Shown piece by piece: positions 15,800-25,108 of a stretch of 41,648 nt of DNA. The DNA comes from Cryomorphaceae bacterium. Its GTDB lineage: Bacteria > Bacteroidota > Bacteroidia > Flavobacteriales > Schleiferiaceae. The position numbers were made by a program, and so were the translations under genes. Numbering within the stretch: position 1 is the stretch's first letter; each line of letters starts with the position of its first letter. Under the pieces are notes generated by a model. That model was given only the letters and a program-made list of their open reading frames with translations. It searched no databases and was not told the DNA's origin. The stretch lies in assembly GCA_024639785.1 (NCBI GenBank), contig JAHEGI010000004.1, positions 1 to 41,648 of the forward strand, in the 5' to 3' direction.

Positions 15800-17806
15800 A
15801 TGAGTTTGGACCGATTGTATGCTTTGCGTGCGGAATTGCACGAACACAACCGACGCTATTACATCGAGGACCAACCGAGCATAAGCGACCAGGCATTTGA
15901 TTCTTTACTGCGTGAATTGCAAGAACTTGAAGCTCAGTTTCCCGATGCCTTTGATCCAAACAGCCCAAGTCAACGGGTGGGGGGTACGGTAGTCAAATCC
16001 TTTGAAGCAGTTGCGCACAAACGCCCTATGCTGAGTCTGAGTAATTCCTACAGTGCGGAAGAGCTCGGGGAATTTGTGGAACGCGCAGAAGCAAGCGCAG
16101 GAGAAGCAGTCACGTGGAGTGCCGAACTCAAATACGACGGCGTAGCTATTTCGTTGTGGTACCAGAATCGCCAACTTGTGCGTGCCTTGACACGCGGAGA
16201 TGGGGAGAAAGGAGACGATGTATCGGTGAATATTCGTACCATTTCGTCGCTGCCCTTGACCTTGCCGCCTGACGCGCCCGAAGAGCTGGAAGTCCGCGGC
16301 GAAGTGGTGTACACTTTTGAAAAGTTTGAAGCGTTGAATGCGCGCCGAGCCGCCGCAGGCCAAGACACCTTCGCCAATCCTCGGAATGCCGCGAGTGGCA
16401 CATTAAAGATGCAAGATTCCGCAGAAGTTGCTCGTCGGGGTTTGTCGGCCTGTATGTACGCTGTCTTCTCAGAGGATCGCCAATTCTCTAGCCACCGCGA
16501 AGCCCTCGATGCTATCACCGCATGGGGTTTTCCCACGCCATCACGCGAGCAGCGATGGGTGCAGAGCTGCAGCGATGTCACTGAAATTCAAGCATTCCTC
16601 CAACACTGGGACAGCGAACGTCAGCATTTGCCCTTTGCCATTGATGGTGCGGTCGTAAAAATCGAATCCACGGCCGTACAACAGCGATTGGGCAGCACCG
16701 CCAAGTCGCCACGATGGGCCATGGCCTATAAGTTCAATGCGGAAAAGGCTTTGACGCCCTTACATGACGTCATTTACCAAGTAGGGCGCACTGGGGCTAT
16801 CACGCCCGTGGCTGTTCTTGAGCCCGTTTGGCTTTCCGGTACGGTGGTTAAGCGTGCATCGATCCATAACGCAGACCAAATCGCCAAGCTGGACCTGCAC
16901 TTGGGTGATTTTGTATCCGTGGAAAAAGGAGGCGAGATTATTCCCAAGATCACGGAAGTAGATCTGAGCAAGCGCCCAGCCGACGCCCCAGTGGTCACCT
17001 TTCTCACCCATTGCCCGGATTGTGGAACTGCCCTGCAGCGTCGTGAAGGAGAGGCGCAGCACTTTTGCCCCAATGCCTATGGCTGTGCCCCTCAGGTCAA
17101 GGGCCGAATCGAACACTTTGTTCATCGGAAAGCCATGGATGTCGAAGGGATTGGATCTGAAACAGTGGACCAACTCGTGGATCTTGGATTGGTCCATCGA
17201 CCGGCGGATCTCTACGATTTGACCTGGGATCAATGGGCCCGATTAGATAAATTCAAGGACAAGTCCATCCAGAATGCCCTCGAAGGCTTGGCAAGATCCA
17301 AGGACATTCCCTTTGAACGCGTACTCTTCGCCTTAGGCGTTCGACATGTCGGAGAAACCGTGGCCAAAAAATTAGCCAAGCATTATGCGCACATCGACGC
17401 ATTAGTTTCAGCGAGTCAAGCCTCCCTTGAAAATGTGGGGGATATTGGGCCGATGATTGCTCAGTCCGTGTTGGAATATTTCGCTGATCTCGCAAATCTT
17501 CACGAATTAGATCGATTGAAGGCCCATGGCCTGCACATGAAATTTCAAGCGGCCGAAGGAGCGTCCGATATTCTGGGCGGTCAAACCTTTGTAATTTCAG
17601 GGGTGTTCACGCATTTTACCCGGGACGGCATTAAAACGGCAGTAGAACAAAACGGCGGGCGTATTGCTAGTTCGGTAAGCAGTAAAACGCATTATTTACT
17701 AGCAGGTGAGGGGGTAGGTCCAAGCAAACGCGCGAAAGCCGAACAACTTGGTGTTAAATGGTTAACGGAAGAAGAATTTAGAACATGGATTGGCTCTACC
17801 GATTAA
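15800..17806 (+). CDS. ligA: NAD-dependent DNA ligase LigA
   Basis: Seals nicks in replication and repair using NAD+. 668 residues, the normal length. The adenylation motif K-Y-D-G has active-site Lys111. OB fold, a four-Cys zinc finger (C-P-D-C...C-P-N...C), helix-hairpin-helix repeats, and a C-terminal BRCT domain (~592-668, beginning at L-G-G-Q-T-F-V-I-S-G) follow in order. The next gene starts inside its last 22 nt. Confidence 0.97.
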   Translation: MSLDRLYALRAELHEHNRRYYIEDQPSISDQAFDSLLRELQELEAQFPDAFDPNSPSQRVGGTVVKSFEAVAHKRPMLSLSNSYSAEELGEFVERAEASAGEAVTWSAELKYDGVAISLWYQNRQLVRALTRGDGEKGDDVSVNIRTISSLPLTLPPDAPEELEVRGEVVYTFEKFEALNARRAAAGQDTFANPRNAASGTLKMQDSAEVARRGLSACMYAVFSEDRQFSSHREALDAITAWGFPTPSREQRWVQSCSDVTEIQAFLQHWDSERQHLPFAIDGAVVKIESTAVQQRLGSTAKSPRWAMAYKFNAEKALTPLHDVIYQVGRTGAITPVAVLEPVWLSGTVVKRASIHNADQIAKLDLHLGDFVSVEKGGEIIPKITEVDLSKRPADAPVVTFLTHCPDCGTALQRREGEAQHFCPNAYGCAPQVKGRIEHFVHRKAMDVEGIGSETVDQLVDLGLVHRPADLYDLTWDQWARLDKFKDKSIQNALEGLARSKDIPFERVLFALGVRHVGETVAKKLAKHYAHIDALVSASQASLENVGDIGPMIAQSVLEYFADLANLHELDRLKAHGLHMKFQAAEGASDILGGQTFVISGVFTHFTRDGIKTAVEQNGGRIASSVSSKTHYLLAGEGVGPSKRAKAEQLGVKWLTEEEFRTWIGSTD

Positions 17807-18324
17807 GCGCAGGCTACCGTGCCCGCCAGTGGAATAAAGCTGCTCGGCAGGAGGTGAAGCACCTACCGTGGAAGGGCTGGGTGCAGGCTCGCCGCATCGG
17901 AATCCTATTCGACGCGCATGCCCATCGAGCGGATTTAGAAGCGCTACGAGCGGTCGTGGCACAATTGAAAACACAGCAGCGTTCGGTGACATTGTGCGGT
18001 TGGACGGCGCAAATGCGCCCCAAAAATGTTTTGTACAATGGCCGTCAGTTGATTTTTACCGATGATTTCACCTGGAAGGGGGAGGCAGAAAGTGGGAATG
18101 CATTAGAATTTGTCCAAACAGAATTTGATGTGCTCATCTGTATGCATCGGACCGCTGGGAGTCCTTTGGATGAACTCGCAGCACAAGCCCCGGCTGGAAT
18201 GCGTATTTGTGCAGCCGGCGACCAAGACTTTTATGACCTTTGTATGCTTCCCGAAAGCACCGATTACATTGCTTACATAGAATCTCTCAGCGCATGGCTG
18301 AATAAAATAGCACCCACCTCATGA
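17785..18324 (+). CDS. DUF6913-type conserved protein
   Basis: 179 residues, function unknown. Basic N-terminus, then an alternating strand/helix pattern (I-G-I-L-F-D-A; D-V-L-I-C-M-H) suggesting an alpha/beta fold. No signal peptide or catalytic motif that I recognise. It matches my memory of the small Bacteroidota protein family DUF6913, which typically lies next to dapA, as here. It overlaps ligA by 22 nt and dapA by 4 nt (ATGA), so it is translated in a coupled series. Confidence 0.7.
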   Translation: MDWLYRLSAGYRARQWNKAARQEVKHLPWKGWVQARRIGILFDAHAHRADLEALRAVVAQLKTQQRSVTLCGWTAQMRPKNVLYNGRQLIFTDDFTWKGEAESGNALEFVQTEFDVLICMHRTAGSPLDELAAQAPAGMRICAAGDQDFYDLCMLPESTDYIAYIESLSAWLNKIAPTS

Positions 18325-19220
18325 CGAACATTCGACACAATCCATTTCAAGGCACGGGCGTTGCTTTGGTGACTCCATTTACTGCAGAGGGTCAAGTAGA
18401 CCATGTAGGCCTGCGAGCGTTGGTCACACACTGCCTTGCAGGGGGTGTGGAATTCCTTGTAGCCCTTGGAACGACTGGAGAATCTGCCACTTTGAGCCCA
18501 GAGGAGAAATCTGCGGTGGTTCAAAGCATCTTAGACGCCAATAGCGGCCAAGTGCCCGTAGTGCTCGGGGTTGGGGGGAATGATACCCGGGCCGTCTGTG
18601 AATCCCTTGCCCATGTACCTAAGGGAATTCAGGGCATCCTCTCTGTTTCGCCCTATTATAATAAGCCAAGTCAGGAGGGTATTTTTCAACATTATATGGC
18701 GGTAGCTGCGGCCACCGACCTGCCGATCATCCTATACAATGTTCCAGGCCGGACCGCATCCAATGTCACCGCTGCCACCACCTTGCGCATTGCCGATGCT
18801 TGTCCCAATGTAGTCGCTGTGAAAGAAGCGAGTGGTCAGATGGAGCAAATCATGGCGATCATCCAAGGAGCACCCGCTGGGTTCCAGGTTTTGTCCGGCG
18901 ACGACAATTTGACGCTACCAATGATTGCGTGTGGCGCAACGGGTGTGATTTCGGTCTCTGGTCAAGCATTTCCCGGTATCTTCAGTCAAATGGTGCGAGA
19001 CGCACGCGCTGCTCGAATGACCGAGGCGCAAAAGGGGCACTTCGCCTTATTCGCCTTGACGCAAGATCTCTTTGCGGAGGGCAATCCAGCGGGGGTAAAG
19101 TCAGCCTTAGCCCATTTAGGAATTTGTGGACCGCATGTTCGTCTGCCGCTTTGGGGCGTATCTCCTGTGTTAGATGCCAAAATGGCGCAGCATGTTTCCG
19201 AACTTCGGTCCGGTATTTGA
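18321..19220 (+). CDS. dapA: 4-Hydroxy-tetrahydrodipicolinate synthase DapA
   Basis: First committed step of lysine/diaminopimelate synthesis: condenses pyruvate with aspartate semialdehyde. 299-residue TIM barrel with G-T-T-G-E-S near 50-55, Tyr140 in Y-N-V-P-G-R, and Schiff-base Lys168 in A-V-K-E-A-S-G. Coupled to the preceding DUF6913 gene by an ATGA overlap. The next gene, bamD, has its own promoter. Confidence 0.97.
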   Translation: MTNIRHNPFQGTGVALVTPFTAEGQVDHVGLRALVTHCLAGGVEFLVALGTTGESATLSPEEKSAVVQSILDANSGQVPVVLGVGGNDTRAVCESLAHVPKGIQGILSVSPYYNKPSQEGIFQHYMAVAAATDLPIILYNVPGRTASNVTAATTLRIADACPNVVAVKEASGQMEQIMAIIQGAPAGFQVLSGDDNLTLPMIACGATGVISVSGQAFPGIFSQMVRDARAARMTEAQKGHFALFALTQDLFAEGNPAGVKSALAHLGICGPHVRLPLWGVSPVLDAKMAQHVSELRSGI

Positions 19221-19245
19221 GTTCACAGAGCTCCCGAATCCAACG

Positions 19246-19253
19246 TACCTTTG
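19246..19253 (+). promoter_or_regulatory. -7 element TACCTTTG upstream of bamD
   Basis: Perfect TAnnTTTG in the 38-bp gap after dapA, 5 nt before ATG 19259, one nt further than the usual 4 in this window. Confidence 0.6.
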
Positions 19254-19258
19254 CCCTC

Positions 19259-20050
19259 ATGCGAAAAATCGCCCTCCTTTTCTTTGCTATCAGCCTCCTC
19301 GCTAGTTGCGGAGAATATCAGAAAGTGCTTAAAAGCACGGACCCGGCATTCAAGTTCACGAAAGCCGTAGAGTATTACGATGCAGAACAATTCAACAAGG
19401 CCTATCCTTTATTTGACGAATTGATGTCCGCCTATCGTGGGACGACACGCGCCCAGGATGTCTACAAGTACTATGCGCAAACCTTGTATGGCCAGAAAGA
19501 TTTCATTTTGGCCGGGTATCATTTCAAGCGCTTTTCCCAAACCTTCCCCAATCATGAATTTGCCGAAGAGGCATCCTACTTGGCGGCATATTGCTACTAC
19601 TTAGAAGCCCCGGTCAGTAGTTTGGATCCAGCCTACACGTTCAAGGCTATGGATGAGCTTCAATTATTCATCAATACCCACGAGGGCAGCCCGCGCATTC
19701 CAGAAGCAAATGGGTTTATTGATGAGCTCCGGGAGCGATTAGAAAAGAAAGCGTTTGACATTGCCAAAGGATATCACCATCGTCAACTCTTCAGTTCGGC
19801 CGTAACGTCTTTGAATGTGATGCTTTCGGAGTTTCCGGATTCACCCTACCGTGAAGAAGCTTTGATGTTGCGCTTGGAATCCGCATTTAAATTGGCTGAA
19901 AACTCGATTCAGGACAAAGAGGCTCAACGCTTTAAAGAAGCAGAGACGGCCTACCTGGAGTTTATGGATGCTTACCCCGAAACCCCTTACTTGAATCAGG
20001 CAAATGCCTATTACGCAAAGATTCAAGCATTTTTGCAAAAAGAATCGTAA
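19259..20050 (+). CDS. bamD: Outer membrane assembly lipoprotein BamD
   Basis: 263 residues. Lipoprotein signal with lipobox L-A-S-C (lipidated Cys17), followed by TPR-like repeats (A-V-E-Y-Y...A-Y-P-L-F-D-E-L, Y-Y-A-Q-T-L-Y-G, Y-H-F-K-R-F). It is the essential partner of BamA in inserting beta-barrel proteins at the periplasmic face of the outer membrane. ATG 19259 gives a clean signal peptide and sits 5 nt after a perfect -7 element; the frame is open further upstream but overlaps dapA and is not protein-like. Confidence 0.92.
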   Translation: MRKIALLFFAISLLASCGEYQKVLKSTDPAFKFTKAVEYYDAEQFNKAYPLFDELMSAYRGTTRAQDVYKYYAQTLYGQKDFILAGYHFKRFSQTFPNHEFAEEASYLAAYCYYLEAPVSSLDPAYTFKAMDELQLFINTHEGSPRIPEANGFIDELRERLEKKAFDIAKGYHHRQLFSSAVTSLNVMLSEFPDSPYREEALMLRLESAFKLAENSIQDKEAQRFKEAETAYLEFMDAYPETPYLNQANAYYAKIQAFLQKES

Positions 20051-20055
20051 TTTTG
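20048..20055 (+). promoter_or_regulatory. -7 element TAATTTTG for the omega-like gene
   Basis: TAnnTTTG match that begins within the bamD stop codon, 18 nt before ATG 20074. It would give a short leader rather than a leaderless transcript. Confidence 0.4.
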
Positions 20056-20073
20056 CCCTCCTAATTATAGACC

Positions 20074-20409
20074 ATGGACAAGAATCATTTGCTCGCTAGT
20101 AAGACTACCAAGACGTTAGATTTCAACGAATTGGATCAAAGCACTGGCAATATTTACGAAGCTATTTCCGTGATTTCTCGCCGCGCTGAGCAGATCAACG
20201 AAGGCATTCGCGCTGAGATCAACGAGAAATTGGAAGAGTTTACCACGTTTACAGACAGCTTGGATGAGGTGTTTGAAAACCGTGAGCAAATCGAATTTTC
20301 CAAGCAATATGAGGCCTTGCCAAAGCCTCACGCCATGGCAGTACACGAGTGGTTAGATGGAAAGATCTACACCCGTTACCCAGACGCCGAGGAGACCCCC
20401 AATGCATGA
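20074..20409 (+). CDS. rpoZ: RNA polymerase omega-like subunit, Bacteroidota type
   Basis: 111 residues. The G-N-I-Y-E-A-I-S-V-I-S-R-R-A-E-Q-I-N core corresponds to the omega fold that helps assemble RNA polymerase around beta'. The C-terminal K-P-H-A-M-A-V-H-E-W-L-D-G-K-I-Y extension is characteristic of the Bacteroidota version. 23 nt after bamD, and its stop overlaps the coaBC start (ATGA). Confidence 0.85.
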   Translation: MDKNHLLASKTTKTLDFNELDQSTGNIYEAISVISRRAEQINEGIRAEINEKLEEFTTFTDSLDEVFENREQIEFSKQYEALPKPHAMAVHEWLDGKIYTRYPDAEETPNA

Positions 20410-21620
20410 GCTCCCTCGCGGGTAAGCACGTCCTAATTGGGATTACAGGCGGTATTGCCGCCTACAAGCTTCCGTTTCTTGTGCGCCTGTTGAGGGCTCA
20501 AGAAGCGGAAGTTCGCGTTTTAATGACCCCAGCAGCAACTCAATTTGTTAGCCCGCTGACGTTGGCTGCATTAAGTGGTCAGGCCGTGCATCACCATTTG
20601 GTCGATGTGCAGCCCGGGCAAACCGCGTGGAATAATCACGTTGCCCACGCTGAATGGGCGGACCTCTTTATTCTAGCCCCCGCAACGGCAAATACACTGG
20701 CCAAAGCAGTCCAAGGTCTTTGTGACAATCTAGTCATGGCCACCTATTTAAGTGCTAAATGTCCCATTTTATGGGCGCCGGCGATGGATTTGGACATGTT
20801 TGCCCACCCCGCAACCCAGCAGAATTTAAGCACCCTGAAGGCATGGGGGCAACATGTTTTACCCTCTCCTGAAGGTAGTTTAGCCTCGGGGCTGAGTGGC
20901 GCTGGACGCATGGCTGAGCCGGAAGCAATCTACCATCATGCATGCCGAATTTTGAATGCGGTGGGCTTTTGGAAAGACAAAAAAGTATTGCTCACCTCGG
21001 GCCCAACCGAAGAAGCCCTAGATGCGGTTAGGTTCATTAGCAATGGATCGTCAGGACGTATGGGCAATGGCTTTGCCTTGGCGTTGAGTGCCTTGGGTGC
21101 CCAGGTTCATTGGGTATACGGACCCTCGCACGTACAAACCCAAGAGTTGCCTGGCGTGGCCTATCATCCTGTGCGAAGTGCCCAGGAGATGCATGCGGAA
21201 GCAATGCGCGTTCAGCCCGAAATTGACCTGGCAATTTGTGCCGCTGCCGTTGCGGATTTCCGTCCTTCGGACCTGCACGATGGCAAGCGAAAAAAAGCAG
21301 AAGGTATGCCGGCTACCACGTGGGTAGAGAACCCGGACATTCTGCGCTCCCTCGGAGCGGCAAAAAAGGCCCATCAACGGGTACTTGGATTCGCTTTAGA
21401 GGCGGAATGGAACATAGACGAAGCTCGCCGTAAAGGGCGCGATAAACAAGCCCATTGGATCGTATTAAATCAAGTGGCAGACCCGGAGGGTGGGATGCAT
21501 ACGGAAAGCAATCGAATCGCGTTAGTTTCGCAGACCGACAGTATGGAATGGCCTACAACCGATAAGGCGCAATTGGCCTTGGACCTGCTCCGTTGGATTG
21601 AAACGCATTGGAATTCATGA
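20406..21620 (+). CDS. coaBC: Phosphopantothenoylcysteine synthase/decarboxylase CoaBC
   Basis: Two steps of coenzyme A synthesis in one 404-residue chain. The N-terminal flavoprotein decarboxylase has G-I-T-G-G-I-A-A-Y-K, catalytic His78 in N-H-V-A-H-A-E-W-A-D and P-A-M-D. The C-terminal synthase starts near 190 (K-V-L-L-T-S-G-P-T-E-E). The substrate-flap segment reads L-A-S-G-L-S-G-A-G-R-M where E. coli has A-C-G-D, so the catalytic Cys158 position is Ser161. ATG 20406 overlaps the rpoZ stop; the open frame upstream is not CoaBC-like. Confidence 0.95.
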   Translation: MSSLAGKHVLIGITGGIAAYKLPFLVRLLRAQEAEVRVLMTPAATQFVSPLTLAALSGQAVHHHLVDVQPGQTAWNNHVAHAEWADLFILAPATANTLAKAVQGLCDNLVMATYLSAKCPILWAPAMDLDMFAHPATQQNLSTLKAWGQHVLPSPEGSLASGLSGAGRMAEPEAIYHHACRILNAVGFWKDKKVLLTSGPTEEALDAVRFISNGSSGRMGNGFALALSALGAQVHWVYGPSHVQTQELPGVAYHPVRSAQEMHAEAMRVQPEIDLAICAAAVADFRPSDLHDGKRKKAEGMPATTWVENPDILRSLGAAKKAHQRVLGFALEAEWNIDEARRKGRDKQAHWIVLNQVADPEGGMHTESNRIALVSQTDSMEWPTTDKAQLALDLLRWIETHWNS

Positions 21621-22513
21621 GAACACTCACGTTAGCCCTGATCCTATGTGTCATGCCCTTGCATGCACAGGAATTCTTGTTGGATGTCAAAGTGCAGGCG
21701 CCTCAAGTGCAAACGAATGATCGCCAGGTGTTTACGAATTTGGAAACAGCCCTGCGGAATTTTGTAAATCAGCAGGCCTGGGGGCAAGTTTCTTTTGAGG
21801 ACAAAGAGAAGATTCGTGGATCCATGGTCTTTACTATTTCGGATTACGATCAAGGCTCAGGCCAAATGGCAGGAAATCTGCAGATCCAATTTGCACGACC
21901 GGTCTACATGACAGACTATCAGTCACCCATGCTGACCTTTTTGGATGGAGATGTCAGCTTTACCTATCGCAGTAATGAAGTGATGGACTTCAATCCGGGC
22001 AGGCATGGCAATAACCTGACGGCCATCACGGCATTCTATTGCTACATCGCTTTAGGTTTAGATGCCACCTCCTTTAGTACGCAACAAAATAACTACTTGA
22101 CTCAAGCGCAAATTGTTGCAGCTAATGCGGCATCTGCGGGGGCAGGAGGCGGTTGGGACCGGTTTACCGGCAGTCGTAATCGCTTTTGGCTGATTGAAGA
22201 CATCATGAATCCGGCCAATGCGGATTTTCTCACTTTCTGGTATGATTATCATCGAAAAGGCATGGACCGTATGTACGACCCGAAGCAGCAAATGGCTGCC
22301 AAAGAAGCGATGGCTTCGGCGTTGCTTTCCTTGAAGGCCATTCATACACGTCAGCCCAGTATCTTTTTACTTCGATGGTTTTTTGATACCAAATCCGATG
22401 AAATTCAGCAGGTCTATGGGGATGGTCCGCGATTCCAAAGTGATGAACTCATCAAAGCCCTGCAGACTATGGATGCAACGAATGCATCTAAGTATTTAAA
22501 CATGGGCCGCTAA
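21617..22513 (+). CDS. DUF4835 secreted protein
   Basis: 298 residues with a signal peptide (1-18, ending L-H-A-Q). A family of Bacteroidota proteins of unknown function between coaBC and recN, exactly as here. It is exported, with no transmembrane segment after the signal and no catalytic motif. ATG 21617 overlaps the coaBC stop (ATGA); a TTG three codons earlier is less likely. Confidence 0.82.
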   Translation: MRTLTLALILCVMPLHAQEFLLDVKVQAPQVQTNDRQVFTNLETALRNFVNQQAWGQVSFEDKEKIRGSMVFTISDYDQGSGQMAGNLQIQFARPVYMTDYQSPMLTFLDGDVSFTYRSNEVMDFNPGRHGNNLTAITAFYCYIALGLDATSFSTQQNNYLTQAQIVAANAASAGAGGGWDRFTGSRNRFWLIEDIMNPANADFLTFWYDYHRKGMDRMYDPKQQMAAKEAMASALLSLKAIHTRQPSIFLLRWFFDTKSDEIQQVYGDGPRFQSDELIKALQTMDATNASKYLNMGR

Positions 22514-22541
22514 GGCCCTTTGATGTAATTTTCGGGTAGCT

Positions 22542-24191
22542 ATGCTGTGCGCCCTTCGAATCCAAAATTTTGCTCTTATCGAGCAGCTAGACCTTGACAT
22601 TGCGCCGGGTTTCACCGTACTCACGGGAGAAACCGGTGCGGGTAAATCCATCCTTTTGGGCGCATTGCAATTAGCGCTCGGTGGGCGTGCCGATGTGCAA
22701 TCGCTGGCCTTAGATGGGCAAAAGTGCGTGGTGGAAGCGGATTTCAAATTGACTTCGGACCCTTGGATGGAGCGCCTCGCATCGTATGACCTGGATTATT
22801 TGCCAGTCAGCACGCTGCGCCGGGAGATTTCTGCCGCAGGGAAGTCTCGTGCCTTTGTCAACGATACCCCGGTTCGTTTAGATAGCCTCAAAGAAATTTC
22901 TGAACAGCTGATTGACATCCATAGCCAACGCGACAGCGCATTTTTGTCTCAGCCGGCCTTCGTTGCTGAGTTCTTAGATCGATTTGCAGGATTGGCGCGT
23001 GAAAAGACAGCCTATGATCACGCTTTGAACGCATGGAAAGAAGCACTGTCCGCGCTGGAGCGTTTCGAAAGGATGCAAGGGGAGGGATTCGATTCGGAAT
23101 ATACCCAGTTCATTCTAGATGAAATTCGGCAGGCAAAACTGACGGCGGACGAAGAGGATCGGTTGCGAGAAGAACTGCGCACCTTGTCCAACATGGAGGC
23201 GATTCAAACCATCTATGCAGAAGCACGGGCAAGCTTGGAAGGGCCCATGGGCGCCCTGGAAACCTTGGCCCAATTCAAGACTTCATCGGATCGCTTAGTG
23301 CGACTTTCTGAACAATTCAACGAGACGCAGGCGTGGGCTAGTCAATTGGACCAACATGCGCAAGAAGCGTTGCGTGAGTTGGAGCTTCAAGCGGACCATT
23401 TAGATTTAGATCCAGAACGGATGGCGCAGGTCGAAGGCCGACTCGCCTTTATCGATCAGTTGCAGCGCAAACATCGTGTGGGAAGCGTCCAAGACCTTTT
23501 GGATATGGCAGACCATTGGGAATCTCAATTGGATGCGCATGCGTCCTCCGCTTCCGATCGGAAAGCGGCAGAAGCCCAGTGTGAGGCCTGCGAAAAGGCC
23601 CTGCAGGCCCAAGGCCTCGCTCTTCATGAGGCTCGTTTAAAAGAAATCCCTAAGGTTCTAACGTCCTTACATCAAACGTTGGCTGAAGTCAATCTCGCGG
23701 ATGCCTCGATGGAAATCCGCCCTGAGTCCTTAGTTCAGCCGGCCAGCTATGGCAGCCATCGCTACGAGCTGTATTTCTCAGCTAACCCTGGGGCGTTGGC
23801 TCAACCTGTGCAAAAAGTGGCGAGTGGCGGCGAGCGCAATCGGTTAATGTTAGCGCTCAAAGCGCTTTTTGCTCAAGGCAAGGGATTGCAAACCTTGCTG
23901 TTGGACGAAATTGACAGCGGAATTTCAGGAGGGACCGCTGCGCGTGTGGCCGAACTTTTCAAACGGATGGCCGACCATGTTCAATTAATTGCGATCACCC
24001 ACCTACCGCAAGTTGCGGGAGCAGGGAGTCAGCATTGGCGCGTCCAAAAATGGGTGGAAGCAGGCCAAACCCATACGGGCTTGCAGGTCTTGAGCGCCTC
24101 GGAAAGAGTAGAAGAGGTTGCCCGATTACTCGCTGGAGAAGAAATAACCGAAACGGCCCGTGCTCAGGCGCGCAGCCTTTTGTTGACTTAA
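22542..24191 (+). CDS. recN: DNA repair protein RecN
   Basis: SMC-like ATPase acting at double-strand breaks. 549 residues: Walker A G-E-T-G-A-G-K-S at 29-36, a long helical coiled-coil middle, then signature A-S-G-G-E-R-N-R-L-M-L-A-L-K and Walker B L-L-L-D-E-I-D-S-G-I-S-G. The start M-L-C-A-L-R-I-Q-N-F matches the family N-terminus. It follows DUF4835 by 28 nt; a TAATTTTC sequence in the gap (22526-22533) is a weak promoter candidate. Confidence 0.95.
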   Translation: MLCALRIQNFALIEQLDLDIAPGFTVLTGETGAGKSILLGALQLALGGRADVQSLALDGQKCVVEADFKLTSDPWMERLASYDLDYLPVSTLRREISAAGKSRAFVNDTPVRLDSLKEISEQLIDIHSQRDSAFLSQPAFVAEFLDRFAGLAREKTAYDHALNAWKEALSALERFERMQGEGFDSEYTQFILDEIRQAKLTADEEDRLREELRTLSNMEAIQTIYAEARASLEGPMGALETLAQFKTSSDRLVRLSEQFNETQAWASQLDQHAQEALRELELQADHLDLDPERMAQVEGRLAFIDQLQRKHRVGSVQDLLDMADHWESQLDAHASSASDRKAAEAQCEACEKALQAQGLALHEARLKEIPKVLTSLHQTLAEVNLADASMEIRPESLVQPASYGSHRYELYFSANPGALAQPVQKVASGGERNRLMLALKALFAQGKGLQTLLLDEIDSGISGGTAARVAELFKRMADHVQLIAITHLPQVAGAGSQHWRVQKWVEAGQTHTGLQVLSASERVEEVARLLAGEEITETARAQARSLLLT

Positions 24192-24220
24192 CCGATATTT
24201 GCACAACTTAAACACGAGAC

Positions 24221-25039
24221 ATGAATCAATTACTAGCAGGTAAAAAGGGCATCATCTTTGGCGCCTTGAACAGCGAGTCTATCGCATGGAAAGTGGCCGA
24301 ATTATGCCATGCTCAAGGAGCTCAAATCGTTTTGACCAATGCGCCCATGGCCATGCGCATGGGGGAGATCAATACGCTCGCTGAAGCTATCAACGCTCCG
24401 GTGATCGGTGCAGACGCAACAAGTTTAGAAGATTTGAATAATCTTTTGGACCAGTCTGTGGCGCATTTTGGTGGCAAAATTGACTTCATTCTACACAGTA
24501 TTGGGATGAGTGTGAACGTCCGCAAAAATCGTCCGTACACGGATTTGAATTATGACTTTTTGCACAAAGGATGGGATGTGTCTGCGGTGAGTTTTCACAA
24601 GCTTCTTCAAACAGCTTATCAAAAAGATTGTATCAATGATTGGGGTTCAGTGCTCGCGTTGAGTTACATGGCTGCCCAGCGTTCGTTCCCTGACTACAAT
24701 GATATGGCCGAGAACAAGGCTTATTTGGAGTCAATTGCCCGTTCATTTGGATACCATTACGGCATTAAGCGCCAGGTGCGTATAAATACGATTTCTCAGT
24801 CTCCTACGCTGACCACGGCAGGTAGCGGCGTCAAAGGCTTTATGGGCTTCTTGAACTTTGCTGAGAAAATGAGCCCACTGGGCAATGCGACGGCGGAAGA
24901 TTGCGCGAACTATTGTATCGCCATGTTCTCCGATTTGACCAAGCGCGTCACCATGCAGAACCTCTATAATGATGGCGGATTTAGCATGATGGGAGTGAGC
25001 CAAGAAGTTTTGGATCGCTATCTCGATGCCGAAGAATAA
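24221..25039 (+). CDS. fabI: Enoyl-ACP reductase FabI
   Basis: NADH-dependent last step of each fatty-acid elongation cycle. 272 residues: an atypical Rossmann motif ending S-I-A-W-K-V-A, and the catalytic set Tyr149, Tyr159 and Lys166 (E. coli Y146/Y156/K163) in S-Y-M-A-A-Q-R-S-F-P-D-Y-N-D-M-A-E-N-K. Last gene of the rightward housekeeping series, closed by the terminator at 25058-25090. Confidence 0.96.
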   Translation: MNQLLAGKKGIIFGALNSESIAWKVAELCHAQGAQIVLTNAPMAMRMGEINTLAEAINAPVIGADATSLEDLNNLLDQSVAHFGGKIDFILHSIGMSVNVRKNRPYTDLNYDFLHKGWDVSAVSFHKLLQTAYQKDCINDWGSVLALSYMAAQRSFPDYNDMAENKAYLESIARSFGYHYGIKRQVRINTISQSPTLTTAGSGVKGFMGFLNFAEKMSPLGNATAEDCANYCIAMFSDLTKRVTMQNLYNDGGFSMMGVSQEVLDRYLDAEE

Positions 25040-25057
25040 TCGGGTCGTCACAGACAT

Positions 25058-25090
25058 AAAAAAGCCCGCGGGATTCCGCGGGCTTTTTTT
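25058..25090. terminator. Bidirectional intrinsic terminator between fabI and prfC
   Basis: Perfect GC-rich stem GCCCGCGG (25064-25071) / CCGCGGGC (25076-25083), 4-nt loop, flanked by six A on the left and a run of seven T on the right. The A/T symmetry lets it terminate fabI rightward and prfC leftward. Confidence 0.92.
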
Positions 25091-25108
25091 ATTTAGAACT
25101 TCCTTTTG

